Source: Prolixibacteraceae bacterium UBA1413
GTDB lineage: Bacteria > Bacteroidota > Bacteroidia > Bacteroidales > Prolixibacteraceae
Assembly (NCBI GenBank): GCA_002304925.1
Contig: DBPT01000016.1
Coordinates: 1 to 46,427, forward strand
DNA length: 46,427 nt
Direction: 5' to 3'
Under the pieces are notes generated by a model that saw only the letters and a list, made by a program, of their open reading frames with translations, searched no databases and was not told the DNA's origin. Of this stretch, positions 1 through 8,857 are shown one piece after another (within the stretch, counting starts at the first letter, position 1; every line of letters begins with the position of its first letter). A program made the translations under genes and the position numbers.

Positions 1-71
1 TTTTCTTACTTGCGAAACTTCAGTTAGTATTATTTTGCATTTTACGGGCGTTATATAATCCCCCTAATTTA

Positions 72-79
72 TATTTTTG
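72..79 (+). promoter_or_regulatory. Bacteroidota -7 promoter element for lptD
   Basis: TATTTTTG matches the TAnnTTTG -7 consensus of the Bacteroidota primary sigma factor. It ends 40 bases before the proposed TTG start. No TTG -33 element is visible at the usual 19-21 base spacing. Confidence 0.5.
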
Positions 80-119
80 CCCCCTCGGGCTGCTTTGCAA
101 GCGTAAGTTCCGGAATGTA

Positions 120-2849
120 TTGAAGAAGTTGACAATTACATATTTGCTGGCTTTGGCAGCCATGGTTGCATCAGGGCAGGTGGTTCCCGACACCCTTCAG
201 GGATCCGTCCGGTCAGGAGAACTTGTCCCTGATTCAACTCTCAGGATGTTTATGCTTAACGACAGGTGGGTCGGTGAAACCGGACCAAAGGTGGAGTCTC
301 CCGATTCCCTCAGGGAAGAGAATGCAGGAACAGAAGCTCCTGCTCCTGTCGTGCTTCCTGCTGATACCCTTGCTGCCGATTCCTTGGCTTCCGACACTGC
401 GAAAAAAGTGGTCATTGAAGCGCCCATCGATTACATCGCCAAGGACTCCATTGTGGTTTCTTTCGACGGACAGGAAGTTTACCTGTATAACGATGCAAAA
501 ATCAACTACCAGGATATCGAACTGACGGCGTATTACATGGTGCTCAATCTGGAAACCAAGGAAATTTATGCAGAAGGGCGGATTGACTCGACCGGTACAC
601 TGATCGGAAAGCCTGTTTTTCAGGAAGGGGATGACAGGTTCGAATCCAAAACCCTCCGGTATAATTTTCAAACCCAGAAGGGGATCATCACCGATGTGAT
701 CACAGAACAGGGGGACGGATTTGTGCACAGTTCGCGGACAAAGAAAATATCAAAGGATGAGTTTGTGTTACAAAAGGGGAAATATACCACCTGTGATGCC
801 GAACATCCTCATTTTTATCTTCATCTGTCGAAGGCCAAGGTGATCAGCAAAAAAAAGATCATCACGGGGCCTGCTTACATGGTTCTGGAGGATTTTCCCC
901 TCTATTTTCCGGTTCTTCCTTTCGGATATTTTCCGAATTCCCCGAAATATTCATCGGGAATTCTGGTACCTTCATACGGAGAAGAGGGAAACCGCGGATT
1001 TTTCCTCCGTGAGGGGGGATACTACTGGGCGGCCAACGATTATTTCGACGTGTCGGCCAGGGGAGATATCTACTCCAGGGGTTCCTGGGCCGCCAAGTTG
1101 CATACCAATTACCGCGTGAGATACAGGTTTAACGGCGGATTTGATTTCCGGTATGCCGTGAATGTATATGGAGAAAGAGGACTGGATACCTATACCCGGT
1201 CTCCACAGTTCCAGGTGATGTGGTCGCACAGCCAGGATGCCAAGGCCAATCCCAACCGGACGTTCAGCGCAAATGTCAATTTCTCGACCAGCGGTTATGA
1301 CAAACAGAATTCCCTGTCGGCCGAAAGTTACCTGCGCACCCAGAAATCTTCCAGCATTTCCTATACGAAAAGGTGGGAAAACACACCTTTCAACATGTCG
1401 GCTAATCTGCGCCATTCGCAGAATTCCACGGACTCTACCCTTACGCTTTCGATGCCGGAGATGACCTTCAGCATGGCTAAGATTTACCCCTTGAAATTCA
1501 AAAATAGGAAAGGACCCCCGAAATGGTATGACCAGTTCGGATTCAGCTATTCGGCAAACATGCGGAACACCATCACGGCAAAGGAAAAAGAGATCCTCAA
1601 AAAAAATTTTGTGACCGACTGGAAGAACGGAATCCAGCACAACTTGCCCATTTCCCTCCCCAGCTTCAACCTGTTCAAGTATATCAATATGAGCCCATCT
1701 TTCAGCTACAATGAAAAATGGTATTTCAGCCATATTGAAAAGTCCTATTATCCTGACCAGACTTTCCGTGACAAAAGCGGGAGGATCACCCATGTGAAAA
1801 CCGATACCATCACCGGACTGAAGCGCAACTATCAGTACAGTTACAGTCTGGGCGCCTCCACCAACATATACGGGATGTTCATGCCCCGGAACACCAAGTC
1901 AAAGATCAAGGGGATACGGCATAAGATTTCACCATCGCTCAGTTTTAGCTACAATCCTGATTTCGGAAATCCCAAATATGGTTTTTGGAAACAGGTGCAG
2001 ACCGATACCACCGGGAGGATGGAGTATTATTCGATTTTTGATGGCGGAATTTATGGTTACACCGGACGGGGAGCTGCGGGGAACATCTCTTTTTCGGTCA
2101 CCAACAACTTGGAAATGAAGGTTCTGGATACCAAAGACTCCACCAAAACTACAAATTTCAAAAAGGTCAAACTGATTGACAACCTAAGCCTGGGGACTTC
2201 TTACAACCTGATTGCCGATTCACTTAACCTGACCCCGGTCAGCATCAGGGGAAGAACCACGGTACAGGGGGTGGGTATCAATTTCGGGACAACCATTGAC
2301 CCATACATGACCGATAAAAACGGCAGCAAGATAAACCAGTTTGCCTGGAACCACAACCGGGGACTGGCAAAACTGGGCCGGTTGACCAATGCAAACCTCT
2401 CCTTCGGGTTGCAGTTCAGTTCAAATAAGGGAAAGAAGGAGTCAGACCAGGCCCGGGAAGCCATTGAATCGGATAAACTGCTCCCCGGTGATTATGCCAA
2501 TTATGAAGATTTTAATATACCCTGGGATTTTGGTTTTGACTATTCATTTTCTTATTCTCGGTTCAACCCCAACCAGAAGGGCAGGATCACACAAACCCTC
2601 AACATGCGGGGGAGCCTCAACCTGACAAAAAACTGGCGGTTTAATATGAATACCAATTACGACATCATGGCTCAGGCCTTTTCGTTCACCAGTTTCAGCG
2701 TTTACCGCGATCTCCACTGCTGGGAAATGTCACTCAACTTCGTTCCCTTCGGGCGGATGAAGAGCTACAGCTTTACACTCAATGCCCGAACATCCATGCT
2801 GAGGGATTTGAAAGTGACTAAGCAGAGGAGCTTCTACGATAATTTCTGA
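120..2849 (+). CDS. lptD: LPS-assembly outer-membrane protein LptD (OstA family)
   Basis: A 909-residue protein that by family should form the outer-membrane translocon inserting lipopolysaccharide. Residues 1-20 look like a signal peptide (KK followed by a hydrophobic stretch ending near ASGQ). Residues ~100-260 form an OstA-like beta-jellyroll, including a DSIVVSF...VYLYNDAKINY segment. The remainder is rich in alternating aromatic and polar strands typical of the Bacteroidota LptD barrel, ending in an aromatic residue (NF). The start is unusual. The only in-frame codon that keeps the signal peptide is TTG at 120. An ATG at 115 is out of frame and stops at once, and the first in-frame ATG at 162 would remove most of the signal peptide. 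The length is normal for Bacteroidota. The family call is from recalled similarity, but the architecture supports it. Confidence 0.85.
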   Translation: MKKLTITYLLALAAMVASGQVVPDTLQGSVRSGELVPDSTLRMFMLNDRWVGETGPKVESPDSLREENAGTEAPAPVVLPADTLAADSLASDTAKKVVIEAPIDYIAKDSIVVSFDGQEVYLYNDAKINYQDIELTAYYMVLNLETKEIYAEGRIDSTGTLIGKPVFQEGDDRFESKTLRYNFQTQKGIITDVITEQGDGFVHSSRTKKISKDEFVLQKGKYTTCDAEHPHFYLHLSKAKVISKKKIITGPAYMVLEDFPLYFPVLPFGYFPNSPKYSSGILVPSYGEEGNRGFFLREGGYYWAANDYFDVSARGDIYSRGSWAAKLHTNYRVRYRFNGGFDFRYAVNVYGERGLDTYTRSPQFQVMWSHSQDAKANPNRTFSANVNFSTSGYDKQNSLSAESYLRTQKSSSISYTKRWENTPFNMSANLRHSQNSTDSTLTLSMPEMTFSMAKIYPLKFKNRKGPPKWYDQFGFSYSANMRNTITAKEKEILKKNFVTDWKNGIQHNLPISLPSFNLFKYINMSPSFSYNEKWYFSHIEKSYYPDQTFRDKSGRITHVKTDTITGLKRNYQYSYSLGASTNIYGMFMPRNTKSKIKGIRHKISPSLSFSYNPDFGNPKYGFWKQVQTDTTGRMEYYSIFDGGIYGYTGRGAAGNISFSVTNNLEMKVLDTKDSTKTTNFKKVKLIDNLSLGTSYNLIADSLNLTPVSIRGRTTVQGVGINFGTTIDPYMTDKNGSKINQFAWNHNRGLAKLGRLTNANLSFGLQFSSNKGKKESDQAREAIESDKLLPGDYANYEDFNIPWDFGFDYSFSYSRFNPNQKGRITQTLNMRGSLNLTKNWRFNMNTNYDIMAQAFSFTSFSVYRDLHCWEMSLNFVPFGRMKSYSFTLNARTSMLRDLKVTKQRSFYDNF

Positions 2850-2920
2850 GATCAGGCAGGCTGAAGGTGATTATGTAAAATAAGGAATGATGAATGACCA
2901 ATAGTAAATCAGGAACTGGT

Positions 2921-3298
2921 ATGAAAAAGATTATTTTTACAGAGATGGCGCCCCGCCCGGTCGGACCCTACAGTCAGGCGGTGGAAAAGAACGGAATGCT
3001 TTTTATTGCCGGCCAGGTGCCGGTTAATCCGGAAACAGGGGCGGTGGTGCCGGGAGGGATTCAGGAGCAGACCCGTCAGGTTATGGAAAATACGGGGGCG
3101 ATTCTGAGAGCGGCAGGGTATGATTTCAGTGATGTTGTCAAGTCCACCTGTTTCCTTTCCGATATGTCTGATTTCAAAGCCATGAACGAGGTCTATGCCG
3201 GGTATTACCCGGTCGATCCGCCGGCACGTGCCGCCTTCGCCGTCAGGCAACTGCCGCTGGGTGCCCTGGTGGAAATCGAAACCATCGCCGTAAAGTAG
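2921..3298 (+). CDS. ridA: RidA family reactive enamine/imine deaminase
   Basis: A 125-residue RidA/YjgF/UK114 protein. The family hydrolyses reactive 2-aminoacrylate-type enamines made by PLP enzymes in the cytoplasm. Visible signatures are the N-terminal APRPVGPYSQAV block, the FIAGQVPVNPETG block, and PPARAAFAV with the conserved substrate-binding Arg near residue 105, followed by LPLGALVEIETIA. I chose the ATG at 2921 (MKKIIFTEMAP), which gives the usual family length. An in-frame ATG at 2894 would add nine residues with no family counterpart. It lies about 70 bases after lptD on the same strand and converges on the rpsF operon terminator. Confidence 0.93.
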   Translation: MKKIIFTEMAPRPVGPYSQAVEKNGMLFIAGQVPVNPETGAVVPGGIQEQTRQVMENTGAILRAAGYDFSDVVKSTCFLSDMSDFKAMNEVYAGYYPVDPPARAAFAVRQLPLGALVEIETIAVK

Positions 3299-3345
3299 CC
3301 TTTCAGGCAGCTTCTGCCATATTAAACACCAGGATGACAGTTGGA

Positions 3346-3381
3346 TAAAAAAGAGGCCGCCCCGCTTGTGAGACAGCCTCT
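3346..3381 (-). terminator. Rho-independent terminator of the rpsF-rpsR-rplI operon
   Basis: On the minus strand AGAGGC and GCCTCT (plus positions 3376-3381 and 3352-3357) form a stem with an 18-base loop, followed by a run of Ts (plus-strand A run from 3346). It lies about 20 bases after the rplI stop and separates the operon from convergent ridA. Confidence 0.75.
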
Positions 3382-3402
3382 GATTTGTCCTGATGCAATA
3401 AA

Positions 3403-3849
3403 TTATTCGGCAACTACTTCTAGAGGGATATCGACAAAAACATCCCTGTGAAGTTTTACCTTGACATCGTAATTGCCAACTTCCTTGATATGATCGTCGG
3501 AAACGATGACTTGCCTGCGTTCGATTTCATACCCGTTTTTGTTGATGGCTTCCGCAATCATCAGCGGAGTCACAGAGCCGAAAATCTTCCCGGCACTACT
3601 GGCTTTCACCCCAATGACGAGTTTGAGATTCCCCAGCCTTGTGGCCATTGATTCGGCATTTTCCTTCAGCTTGGCTTCCTTGTGCGCCCGTTGTCTCTTG
3701 TTCTCGGCAATCACCTTGCGGGCTGAATCGGTGGCAATTATGGCCAGCTTTTTGGGAATCAGATAATTCCTTGCATAACCATCTTTCACGGTGACCAAAT
3801 CGTCCTTTTGACCGAGATTCTCTATGTCCTGAATTAAAATTATCTGCAT
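3403..3849 (-). CDS. rplI: 50S ribosomal protein bL9
   Basis: A 148-residue protein of normal bL9 length. The N-terminal rRNA-binding domain begins MQIILIQDIENLGQKDD and continues with VTVKDGYARNYLIPKKLA, the family signature. A charged connecting helix (residues ~45-75) leads to the C-terminal domain (SAGKIFGSVT...EVVAE). It is the last gene of the minus-strand rpsF-rpsR-rplI operon, 18 bases after rpsR, in the usual bacterial order, and is followed by a strong terminator. Confidence 0.97.
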   Translation of the reverse strand: MQIILIQDIENLGQKDDLVTVKDGYARNYLIPKKLAIIATDSARKVIAENKRQRAHKEAKLKENAESMATRLGNLKLVIGVKASSAGKIFGSVTPLMIAEAINKNGYEIERRQVIVSDDHIKEVGNYDVKVKLHRDVFVDIPLEVVAE

Positions 3850-3867
3850 TTTCTTTCCTCCTTTACT

Positions 3868-4137
3868 TTATTTCAACATATCAGTGACATAGGGCAGCAA
3901 AGCCAGGTGGCGTGCCCTTTTGATGGAACGGGCCACTTTACGCTGGAATTTCAACGAGGTGCCGGTCAAACGACGGGGAAGGATCTTCCCCTGTTCGTTC
4001 AAAAATTTCTTCAGAAATTCCGGATCCTTGTAATCGACATACTTGATGCCGTTCTTCTTGAACCGGCAGTATTTTTTCTTTTTGATCTCAACTGACGGCG
4101 GGGTCAGGTATCTGATTTCACTCGAATTTGCTGTCAT
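3868..4137 (-). CDS. rpsR: 30S ribosomal protein bS18
   Basis: An 89-residue bS18 that binds the small-subunit platform beside bS6. The core reads KKYCRFKKNGIKYVDYKD, then LPRRLTGTSLKFQRKVARS and IKRARHLALLPYV, all family hallmarks. The N-terminus is a short species-specific tail. It starts three bases after the rpsF stop, indicating tight co-transcription and probably translational coupling. Confidence 0.97.
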   Translation of the reverse strand: MTANSSEIRYLTPPSVEIKKKKYCRFKKNGIKYVDYKDPEFLKKFLNEQGKILPRRLTGTSLKFQRKVARSIKRARHLALLPYVTDMLK

Positions 4138-4140
4138 GGT

Positions 4141-4497
4141 TTATTCCTCCTTTTCTGTGGCTTTTTCCTTTAATAAATTCCTTCTCTTCTGACTGTATTC
4201 TGCCGCATACTTGTCAAGTTTCACGGTCATGAACCGGATTACTTTTTCGTCGCGTCGGAATTCAGTTTCCAGTTTGTCAACAAAAGCCGGAGTCGACTTG
4301 AATTCGAACAGGTGATAAAAACCTGTGGATTTTTTCATGATGGGGTAAGCCAGTTTTTTCATCCCCCAGTCCTCTTCATGGATCAATTCGCCACCATTGT
4401 CGGTGATGATGTCCCTGAATTTTTTTACCGCTTCCTTTATCTGTGGCTCAGATAAAACGGGAGTTGCAATGAAAACGGTTTCATACTGATTCATCAT
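4141..4497 (-). CDS. rpsF: 30S ribosomal protein bS6
   Basis: A 118-residue bS6, partner of bS18. It starts with the NQYETVFIATPVLSE block and contains EDWGMKKLAYPIMKKSTGFYHLFEF and FRRDEKVIRFMTVKLD, all characteristic. The tail is charged (KRRNLLKEKATEKEE), as in other Bacteroidota bS6. It is the first gene of the operon, with a -7 element 44 bases upstream. Confidence 0.97.
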   Translation of the reverse strand: MMNQYETVFIATPVLSEPQIKEAVKKFRDIITDNGGELIHEEDWGMKKLAYPIMKKSTGFYHLFEFKSTPAFVDKLETEFRRDEKVIRFMTVKLDKYAAEYSQKRRNLLKEKATEKEE

Positions 4498-4540
4498 TTG
4501 ACATCAATTTTTAATTATACACTTTTTTGAAATGAGGGCG

Positions 4541-4548
4541 CAAAAATA
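4541..4548 (-). promoter_or_regulatory. rpsF: -7 promoter element of the rpsF operon
   Basis: The minus strand reads TATTTTTG, an exact TAnnTTTG match, 43 bases upstream of the rpsF start. It lies in the 189-base divergent region shared with the DUF5916 gene. Confidence 0.65.
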
Positions 4549-4658
4549 GCTATTTTTTGAAAAGAATAAAAGACTTTGGACTAAAAGATTATATTCATCT
4601 TCCCCGAAGCCTTCTGATTTTAAATTTAGGCAGGATATGAAGCGATATTAAAAAATTC

Positions 4659-4666
4659 TATTTTTG
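4659..4666 (+). promoter_or_regulatory. -7 promoter element for the DUF5916 gene
   Basis: TATTTTTG, an exact TAnnTTTG match, ends 20 bases before the ATG at 4687. It is divergent from the rpsF promoter. Confidence 0.65.
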
Positions 4667-4686
4667 AGGCGAATAGAAACCTGCGC

Positions 4687-7305
4687 ATGAATTTCACCCG
4701 TCATTTTTTTCTGTGGTTGTTTGTTTTGCTGCCATTCTGTTCCCTTTCCCAAAACGGAAGTTACACGCTGTCATCCGATTCCCTGGTGAATTTCCATGCC
4801 AGCAACAGACGGATATACACCGCAGTGAGGACGCACAACAGGCCGAAAACCGACGGGCGGCTCAACGATGAATGCTGGCTTACAGAAGGGGAGTGGCAGG
4901 GGAATTTCATCCAGCAGACACCGGAACAGGGCACAGCACCCTCCCAGCCCACGGAAATGAAAATCCTTTATGATGATGATCATTTGTACATTGCCCTGAG
5001 ATGTTACGACAGCGAGCCTGAAAAGATCAGTCCGATCTTGGGCCGGCGCGATGATTTTACATCGGGCGACGTGGTGGGGGTAGCCCTGGACAGTTATCAT
5101 GACAAACAGACCGCTTTTGAATTCAATGTAACCGCTGCCGGACAAAAAATCGATCTCATCCATCTCGGGGCTTATGAGTTGGATACCAATTGGGATGCCG
5201 TTTGGGAAGGAAAGGCGTTTGTCGGGGACTCCGCCTGGACGGCTGAAATCAAAATCCCCTTTTCGCAGTTACGTTTCAGCGATGAGCGGGAGCAGGTGTG
5301 GGGACTCCATGTCTGGCGCTGGATAGACCGTTTGGATGAAGAAAGCCAGTGGAAACTGATTCCCATAGATGCCCCCGCCTCGGTTTATATTTTCGGGGAA
5401 CTCCATGGAATCCGTGATATTCCGGCGAAGCGTCATTTTGAGATGATGCCGTATGGTGCTTTTAGATTTATAAAAAACGGGGGGAAGTCTGAACGTTTTG
5501 GGCTTGGACTGGACGGCAAGGCCGCCCTTTCATCCAGTTTTACCCTTGATTACACCTTTTTGCCTGACTTCGGCCAGGTGGAAGCTGACCCATCTGAACT
5601 GAACCTCTCCGCCTACGAGGTCTTTTATGATGAAAAACGCCCTTTCTTTCTTGAAGGGAATGCCATCCTCGATTATTCTGCCGGGAATGACATGCTTTTT
5701 TATTCCAGGCGGATCGGCCATACGCCATCCTATATCCCGCCAAAGGAGGGAGAGTTTTATTGGAGGATCCCTTCCGGAACATCCATCCTGAATGCACTGA
5801 AGGTGACCGGAAAAAATAAAAAGGGTTTTTCATTGGGTATCATCAATAGCATGACCGAAAGGGAATTTGCCACCTTGAAACAAGACCAGGAAACCGAAAA
5901 AAGAGCCGTGGAACCTTTTACTAACTATTTTATCAGCAGGGCCCGGCAGGACCTGAATGGCGGTAATACCCTCATCGGTATCATGGCTACTTCGGTTCTG
6001 CGTTCCACCAGGGATGATCATCTCAGGTTTTTGCCTGATAAAGCAACGGTGGGAGGTGTCGATCTGATTCAATACTGGGCGGGGAGGAAATATTTCCTGG
6101 ATGCAAAGTCCTTTTTTTCGCATATAACAGGAACTACCGAAGCCATTTCAAAACTTCAGTATTCGTCACAACACTTTTACCAGCGTCAGGATGCAGACCA
6201 TATCGACCCGGATCCCGCTGCAACTGTGATGAGTGGTTGGGGAGGCCAGCTCAGGGGAGGCAAACAGAGTGGTAAATTCAGGGCCACAGGTACCATGAGC
6301 TGGCGTTCTCCGGGCGTTGATCTCAACGATGCCGGCTATCTCCGTGATGCCGACCTGATTACGCTGCGTGCCGACCTGCGCTACCAGGTAAACAATCCCG
6401 CAGGCATCATGCTGAATTATTACATCAATTACAGCCAGCGGCATGACTGGACTTTCGGCCGTGAAAACATCAACAACAACATGAGCCTTCATGGTTTTAT
6501 GAAATTCAGAAACCTGTGGAACATTCATTTGGACCTGGTTAGGAATTCGGGAAAAATTGACACCCGACAACTCAGGGGCGGACCTGCCCTGAAAACAGAT
6601 CCCTATTCCATAGCGGAAGTCTTCGTGCAGACAAACAGTGCATACAAACTTTTCGCAGGTGCGGGTGTGGACCGGAAATGGTCGGACGGGGGTGTGGGAG
6701 GCGCCATCGACTATACCCTTTACCTTCAATGGAAAATCAGCAACAGGTTTTCCATCACTTCCCATAGCAACCTGGAAAATCTCATTGATAACAATCAATA
6801 TATAACCCGGAAAACCTCCGATACGGGAACAAAGTATATCGTCGGAAAAATAGACCGGAAAACTCTGTACACAACGCTTAGGGCTGAGTTTTTCGTTTCT
6901 CCCGAACTTTCATTCCAGTTTTACGGCAGTCCCTACGCTTCCACCGGCAAATTCAGGGAATTGTACAAAGTGGCCGATAGTTATGCCCGGATTCCCGGTA
7001 ACCGCTATTCTGGTCTGGCAATTCTCGAGGAAATGCGGGGAAGATACGTGATCGACGAAAACCAGGATGGTTCCCCTGATTTTATGCTGGAAAATCCGGA
7101 TTTCGACTTCGGAGAGTTCAGGTCAAACCTGGTCCTGCGCTGGGAATACCTGGCGGGATCAACCGTTTACCTGGTATGGTCTCATAACCGGACCCGGTAT
7201 GAGGACGGTTACAATCCTTCCATCACCGACAGCTTCGGAAAAATCGGAAAAATCAAAGGGGAAAATGGCTTCATGCTAAAACTGAGTTATTGGTTCTCAC
7301 TGTAA
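4687..7305 (+). CDS. DUF5916 / CBM9-domain outer-membrane protein
   Basis: An 872-residue secreted protein with a clear signal peptide (FFLWLFVLLPFCSLSQ, cleavage near residue 22). Residues ~40-240 resemble the family 9 carbohydrate-binding domain (DGRLNDECWLTEGEW, then ILYDDDHLYIALRCYDSEP). The remaining ~620 residues look like the DUF5916 beta-barrel, with FEVDPSELNLSAYEVFYDEKRPFFLEGN-type sequence around residues 295-325 and a C-terminal aromatic strand ending YWFSL. The family is common in Bacteroidota and has no proven function. An outer-membrane location is inferred. It has its own promoter and a strong terminator, so it is probably monocistronic. Confidence 0.85.
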   Translation: MNFTRHFFLWLFVLLPFCSLSQNGSYTLSSDSLVNFHASNRRIYTAVRTHNRPKTDGRLNDECWLTEGEWQGNFIQQTPEQGTAPSQPTEMKILYDDDHLYIALRCYDSEPEKISPILGRRDDFTSGDVVGVALDSYHDKQTAFEFNVTAAGQKIDLIHLGAYELDTNWDAVWEGKAFVGDSAWTAEIKIPFSQLRFSDEREQVWGLHVWRWIDRLDEESQWKLIPIDAPASVYIFGELHGIRDIPAKRHFEMMPYGAFRFIKNGGKSERFGLGLDGKAALSSSFTLDYTFLPDFGQVEADPSELNLSAYEVFYDEKRPFFLEGNAILDYSAGNDMLFYSRRIGHTPSYIPPKEGEFYWRIPSGTSILNALKVTGKNKKGFSLGIINSMTEREFATLKQDQETEKRAVEPFTNYFISRARQDLNGGNTLIGIMATSVLRSTRDDHLRFLPDKATVGGVDLIQYWAGRKYFLDAKSFFSHITGTTEAISKLQYSSQHFYQRQDADHIDPDPAATVMSGWGGQLRGGKQSGKFRATGTMSWRSPGVDLNDAGYLRDADLITLRADLRYQVNNPAGIMLNYYINYSQRHDWTFGRENINNNMSLHGFMKFRNLWNIHLDLVRNSGKIDTRQLRGGPALKTDPYSIAEVFVQTNSAYKLFAGAGVDRKWSDGGVGGAIDYTLYLQWKISNRFSITSHSNLENLIDNNQYITRKTSDTGTKYIVGKIDRKTLYTTLRAEFFVSPELSFQFYGSPYASTGKFRELYKVADSYARIPGNRYSGLAILEEMRGRYVIDENQDGSPDFMLENPDFDFGEFRSNLVLRWEYLAGSTVYLVWSHNRTRYEDGYNPSITDSFGKIGKIKGENGFMLKLSYWFSL

Positions 7306-7356
7306 GTTGCCCGATCCCCTGCGGGTGATTCTCCTTCCCCGAATCGGGACAAAAAA

Positions 7357-7385
7357 AGGTTACCGGGCAACCGGTAACCTATTTT
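7357..7385 (+). terminator. Rho-independent terminator after the DUF5916 gene
   Basis: AGGTTACCGG (7357-7366), loop GCAA, and CCGGTAACCT (7371-7380) form a perfect 10-bp stem with a four-base loop, preceded by seven As and followed by ATTTTC. It is about 50 bases after the stop codon. The rest of the 343-base gap 7306-7648 is AT-rich, with no coding signal and only a loose promoter-like TATGTTTTG at 7598-7606 before the dehydrogenase. Confidence 0.8.
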
Positions 7386-7648
7386 CTCAGTTTCGTTCAG
7401 CCAGCTTAGTATTTATTGATTTAAAAAGAGAAAAGGTAGTTTTAATTTTGTAATAATTATTCATTGCGAATATAGTCAAAAAAGAATACGGTATTCACCT
7501 GTTAAAAAAAATTATCAAATATTTGTTAAAATGTATTAAGTATGATTTGCTAATTAATTGAAATTTAAGATTGAATTTCAGGAAATATGTTGTAAAGTAT
7601 GTTTTGTGACCCAAAAAAAGTGATACAATTGATTAAAAAGGAAAGGTT

Positions 7649-8686
7649 ATGATGGCAGTGAAACTGACGGGGATTCAGCAGATGACTGTGACAGAGGATG
7701 AGAAGCCGGATATTTCGGGAGATGATGATGTTTTGATCAGGTTGAAGTCGATCGGGGTTTGCGGATCGGACGTTCATTATTACCTCGATGGAAGGATAGG
7801 GAGCCAGGTAGTGCACTATCCCTTTGTGGTAGGTCACGAATGTTCAGGGTTTGTGGAGAAATGCGGAAGCGGGGTGGACCGGGTGGTTCCGGGCGATTTG
7901 ACAGTGATTGACCCGTCGGTACATTGCGGACAGTGTGACCAGTGTTTGGCAGGAAGGCCTCATACTTGCAGGAACAACCGGTTCCTGGGTTGTCCCGGTC
8001 AGATTGCGGGGTGCCTCACCGAATACATCGTGATGCCATCTTCTGCATGTTTCCCGGTCACCGGAAGGCTGGATGCTGAGGAAGCCGCCCTTGTCGAACC
8101 CCTGTCCATCGGAATATATGCGGTCCGGTTGGCGGGGATTTGCGGCTCGGACACTAAAACGGCCATCTTAGGTGTTGGTCCTATAGGTCTGAGTATCCTG
8201 ATGAAACTTCTTGCAGATGGTATTTTGTCAGCCGGGATTATTGAACCCCTGAACTACCGGCTTGAAAAAGCGTTGCAGATTGGAGCAGCATGGGGTTTAA
8301 ACCCTGCAGGCTGTGAAGTGCCTGAGGAAGTCTTAAAAATGGAACCCTGCCTGTTGGACGTGGTTTTCGAAGCCAGTGGTGACCAGGAGGCTGTTGACAC
8401 TGCCCTGAAGATCGTCAAACCTGGAGGAAAACTGGTGCTGGTAGGAATCCCGCCTTTGGCAAAATACGTTTTCGACATGGACCTCATGCGGCGGAAAGAG
8501 ATAACCGTGATTAATGTGAGAAGACAGAATCATTGTGTGGAGGAAGCCATTGAAATGGTGGCATCAGGGAAGATTGACGTGAAAAGGATGGTAACCCACC
8601 GTTTCCCCCTCGATAAAACCCCTGCGGCTTTCGACATGGTAGCCCGGTACCGTGACAACGTGATTAAGGCGATGATCTGTCTGTAG
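7649..8686 (+). CDS. Zinc-dependent medium-chain dehydrogenase (sorbitol/xylitol dehydrogenase type)
   Basis: A 345-residue cytoplasmic NAD(P)-dependent alcohol or polyol dehydrogenase of the MDR superfamily. The catalytic zinc ligands are visible as C38 (GVCGSDVH) and H63-E64 (VVGHECSG), with E150. The structural zinc site is C93, C96, C99 and C107. The Rossmann motif GVGPIG is at 175-180. The closest class by eye is sorbitol/L-iditol dehydrogenase, but the substrate cannot be read from sequence. Proximity to fucI suggests sugar metabolism (inference). Two ATGs lie in tandem at 7649 and 7652. No strong promoter match was found, only TATGTTTTG near 7600. It converges on the symporter gene. 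Confidence 0.85.
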   Translation: MMAVKLTGIQQMTVTEDEKPDISGDDDVLIRLKSIGVCGSDVHYYLDGRIGSQVVHYPFVVGHECSGFVEKCGSGVDRVVPGDLTVIDPSVHCGQCDQCLAGRPHTCRNNRFLGCPGQIAGCLTEYIVMPSSACFPVTGRLDAEEAALVEPLSIGIYAVRLAGICGSDTKTAILGVGPIGLSILMKLLADGILSAGIIEPLNYRLEKALQIGAAWGLNPAGCEVPEEVLKMEPCLLDVVFEASGDQEAVDTALKIVKPGGKLVLVGIPPLAKYVFDMDLMRRKEITVINVRRQNHCVEEAIEMVASGKIDVKRMVTHRFPLDKTPAAFDMVARYRDNVIKAMICL

Positions 8687-8763
8687 CCTGCATCCTGCTT
8701 ATAAAGTCGTCTACGGAACTTTCTCTTCCCAAACTCGGCTTTGACCTGTTAACAGGTAGCACC

Positions 8764-8856
8764 TCTGATCTTAACCTCAGCCTTCTTCGGACACAGTAGC
8801 TTTAGAGGAGGTGACTTCTTGTCCTCGGTCTCCTTTTTAATCTTAATCTTAACTTT
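8764..8856. repeat. Intergenic composite repeat, copy 1
   Basis: The intergenic region between two convergent genes contains CTTAACCTCAGC hexamers (from ~8769), then a core at 8775-8815. That core aligns without gaps at 31 of 41 positions to the reverse complement of 14603-14643. After it come TCTTAA units at 8841-8855. A perfect 14-base palindrome ACCTGTTAACAGGT sits just upstream (8744-8757). See the matching copy at 14578 and the hexamer array at 25112. Confidence 0.6.
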
Positions 8857-8857
8857 T

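Noticed and set aside
8744..8757. Perfect 14-base palindrome ACCTGTTAACAGGT as a transcription terminator
   Set aside because: It has no loop-forming centre and no T tract in either direction; it may be a protein site or chance.
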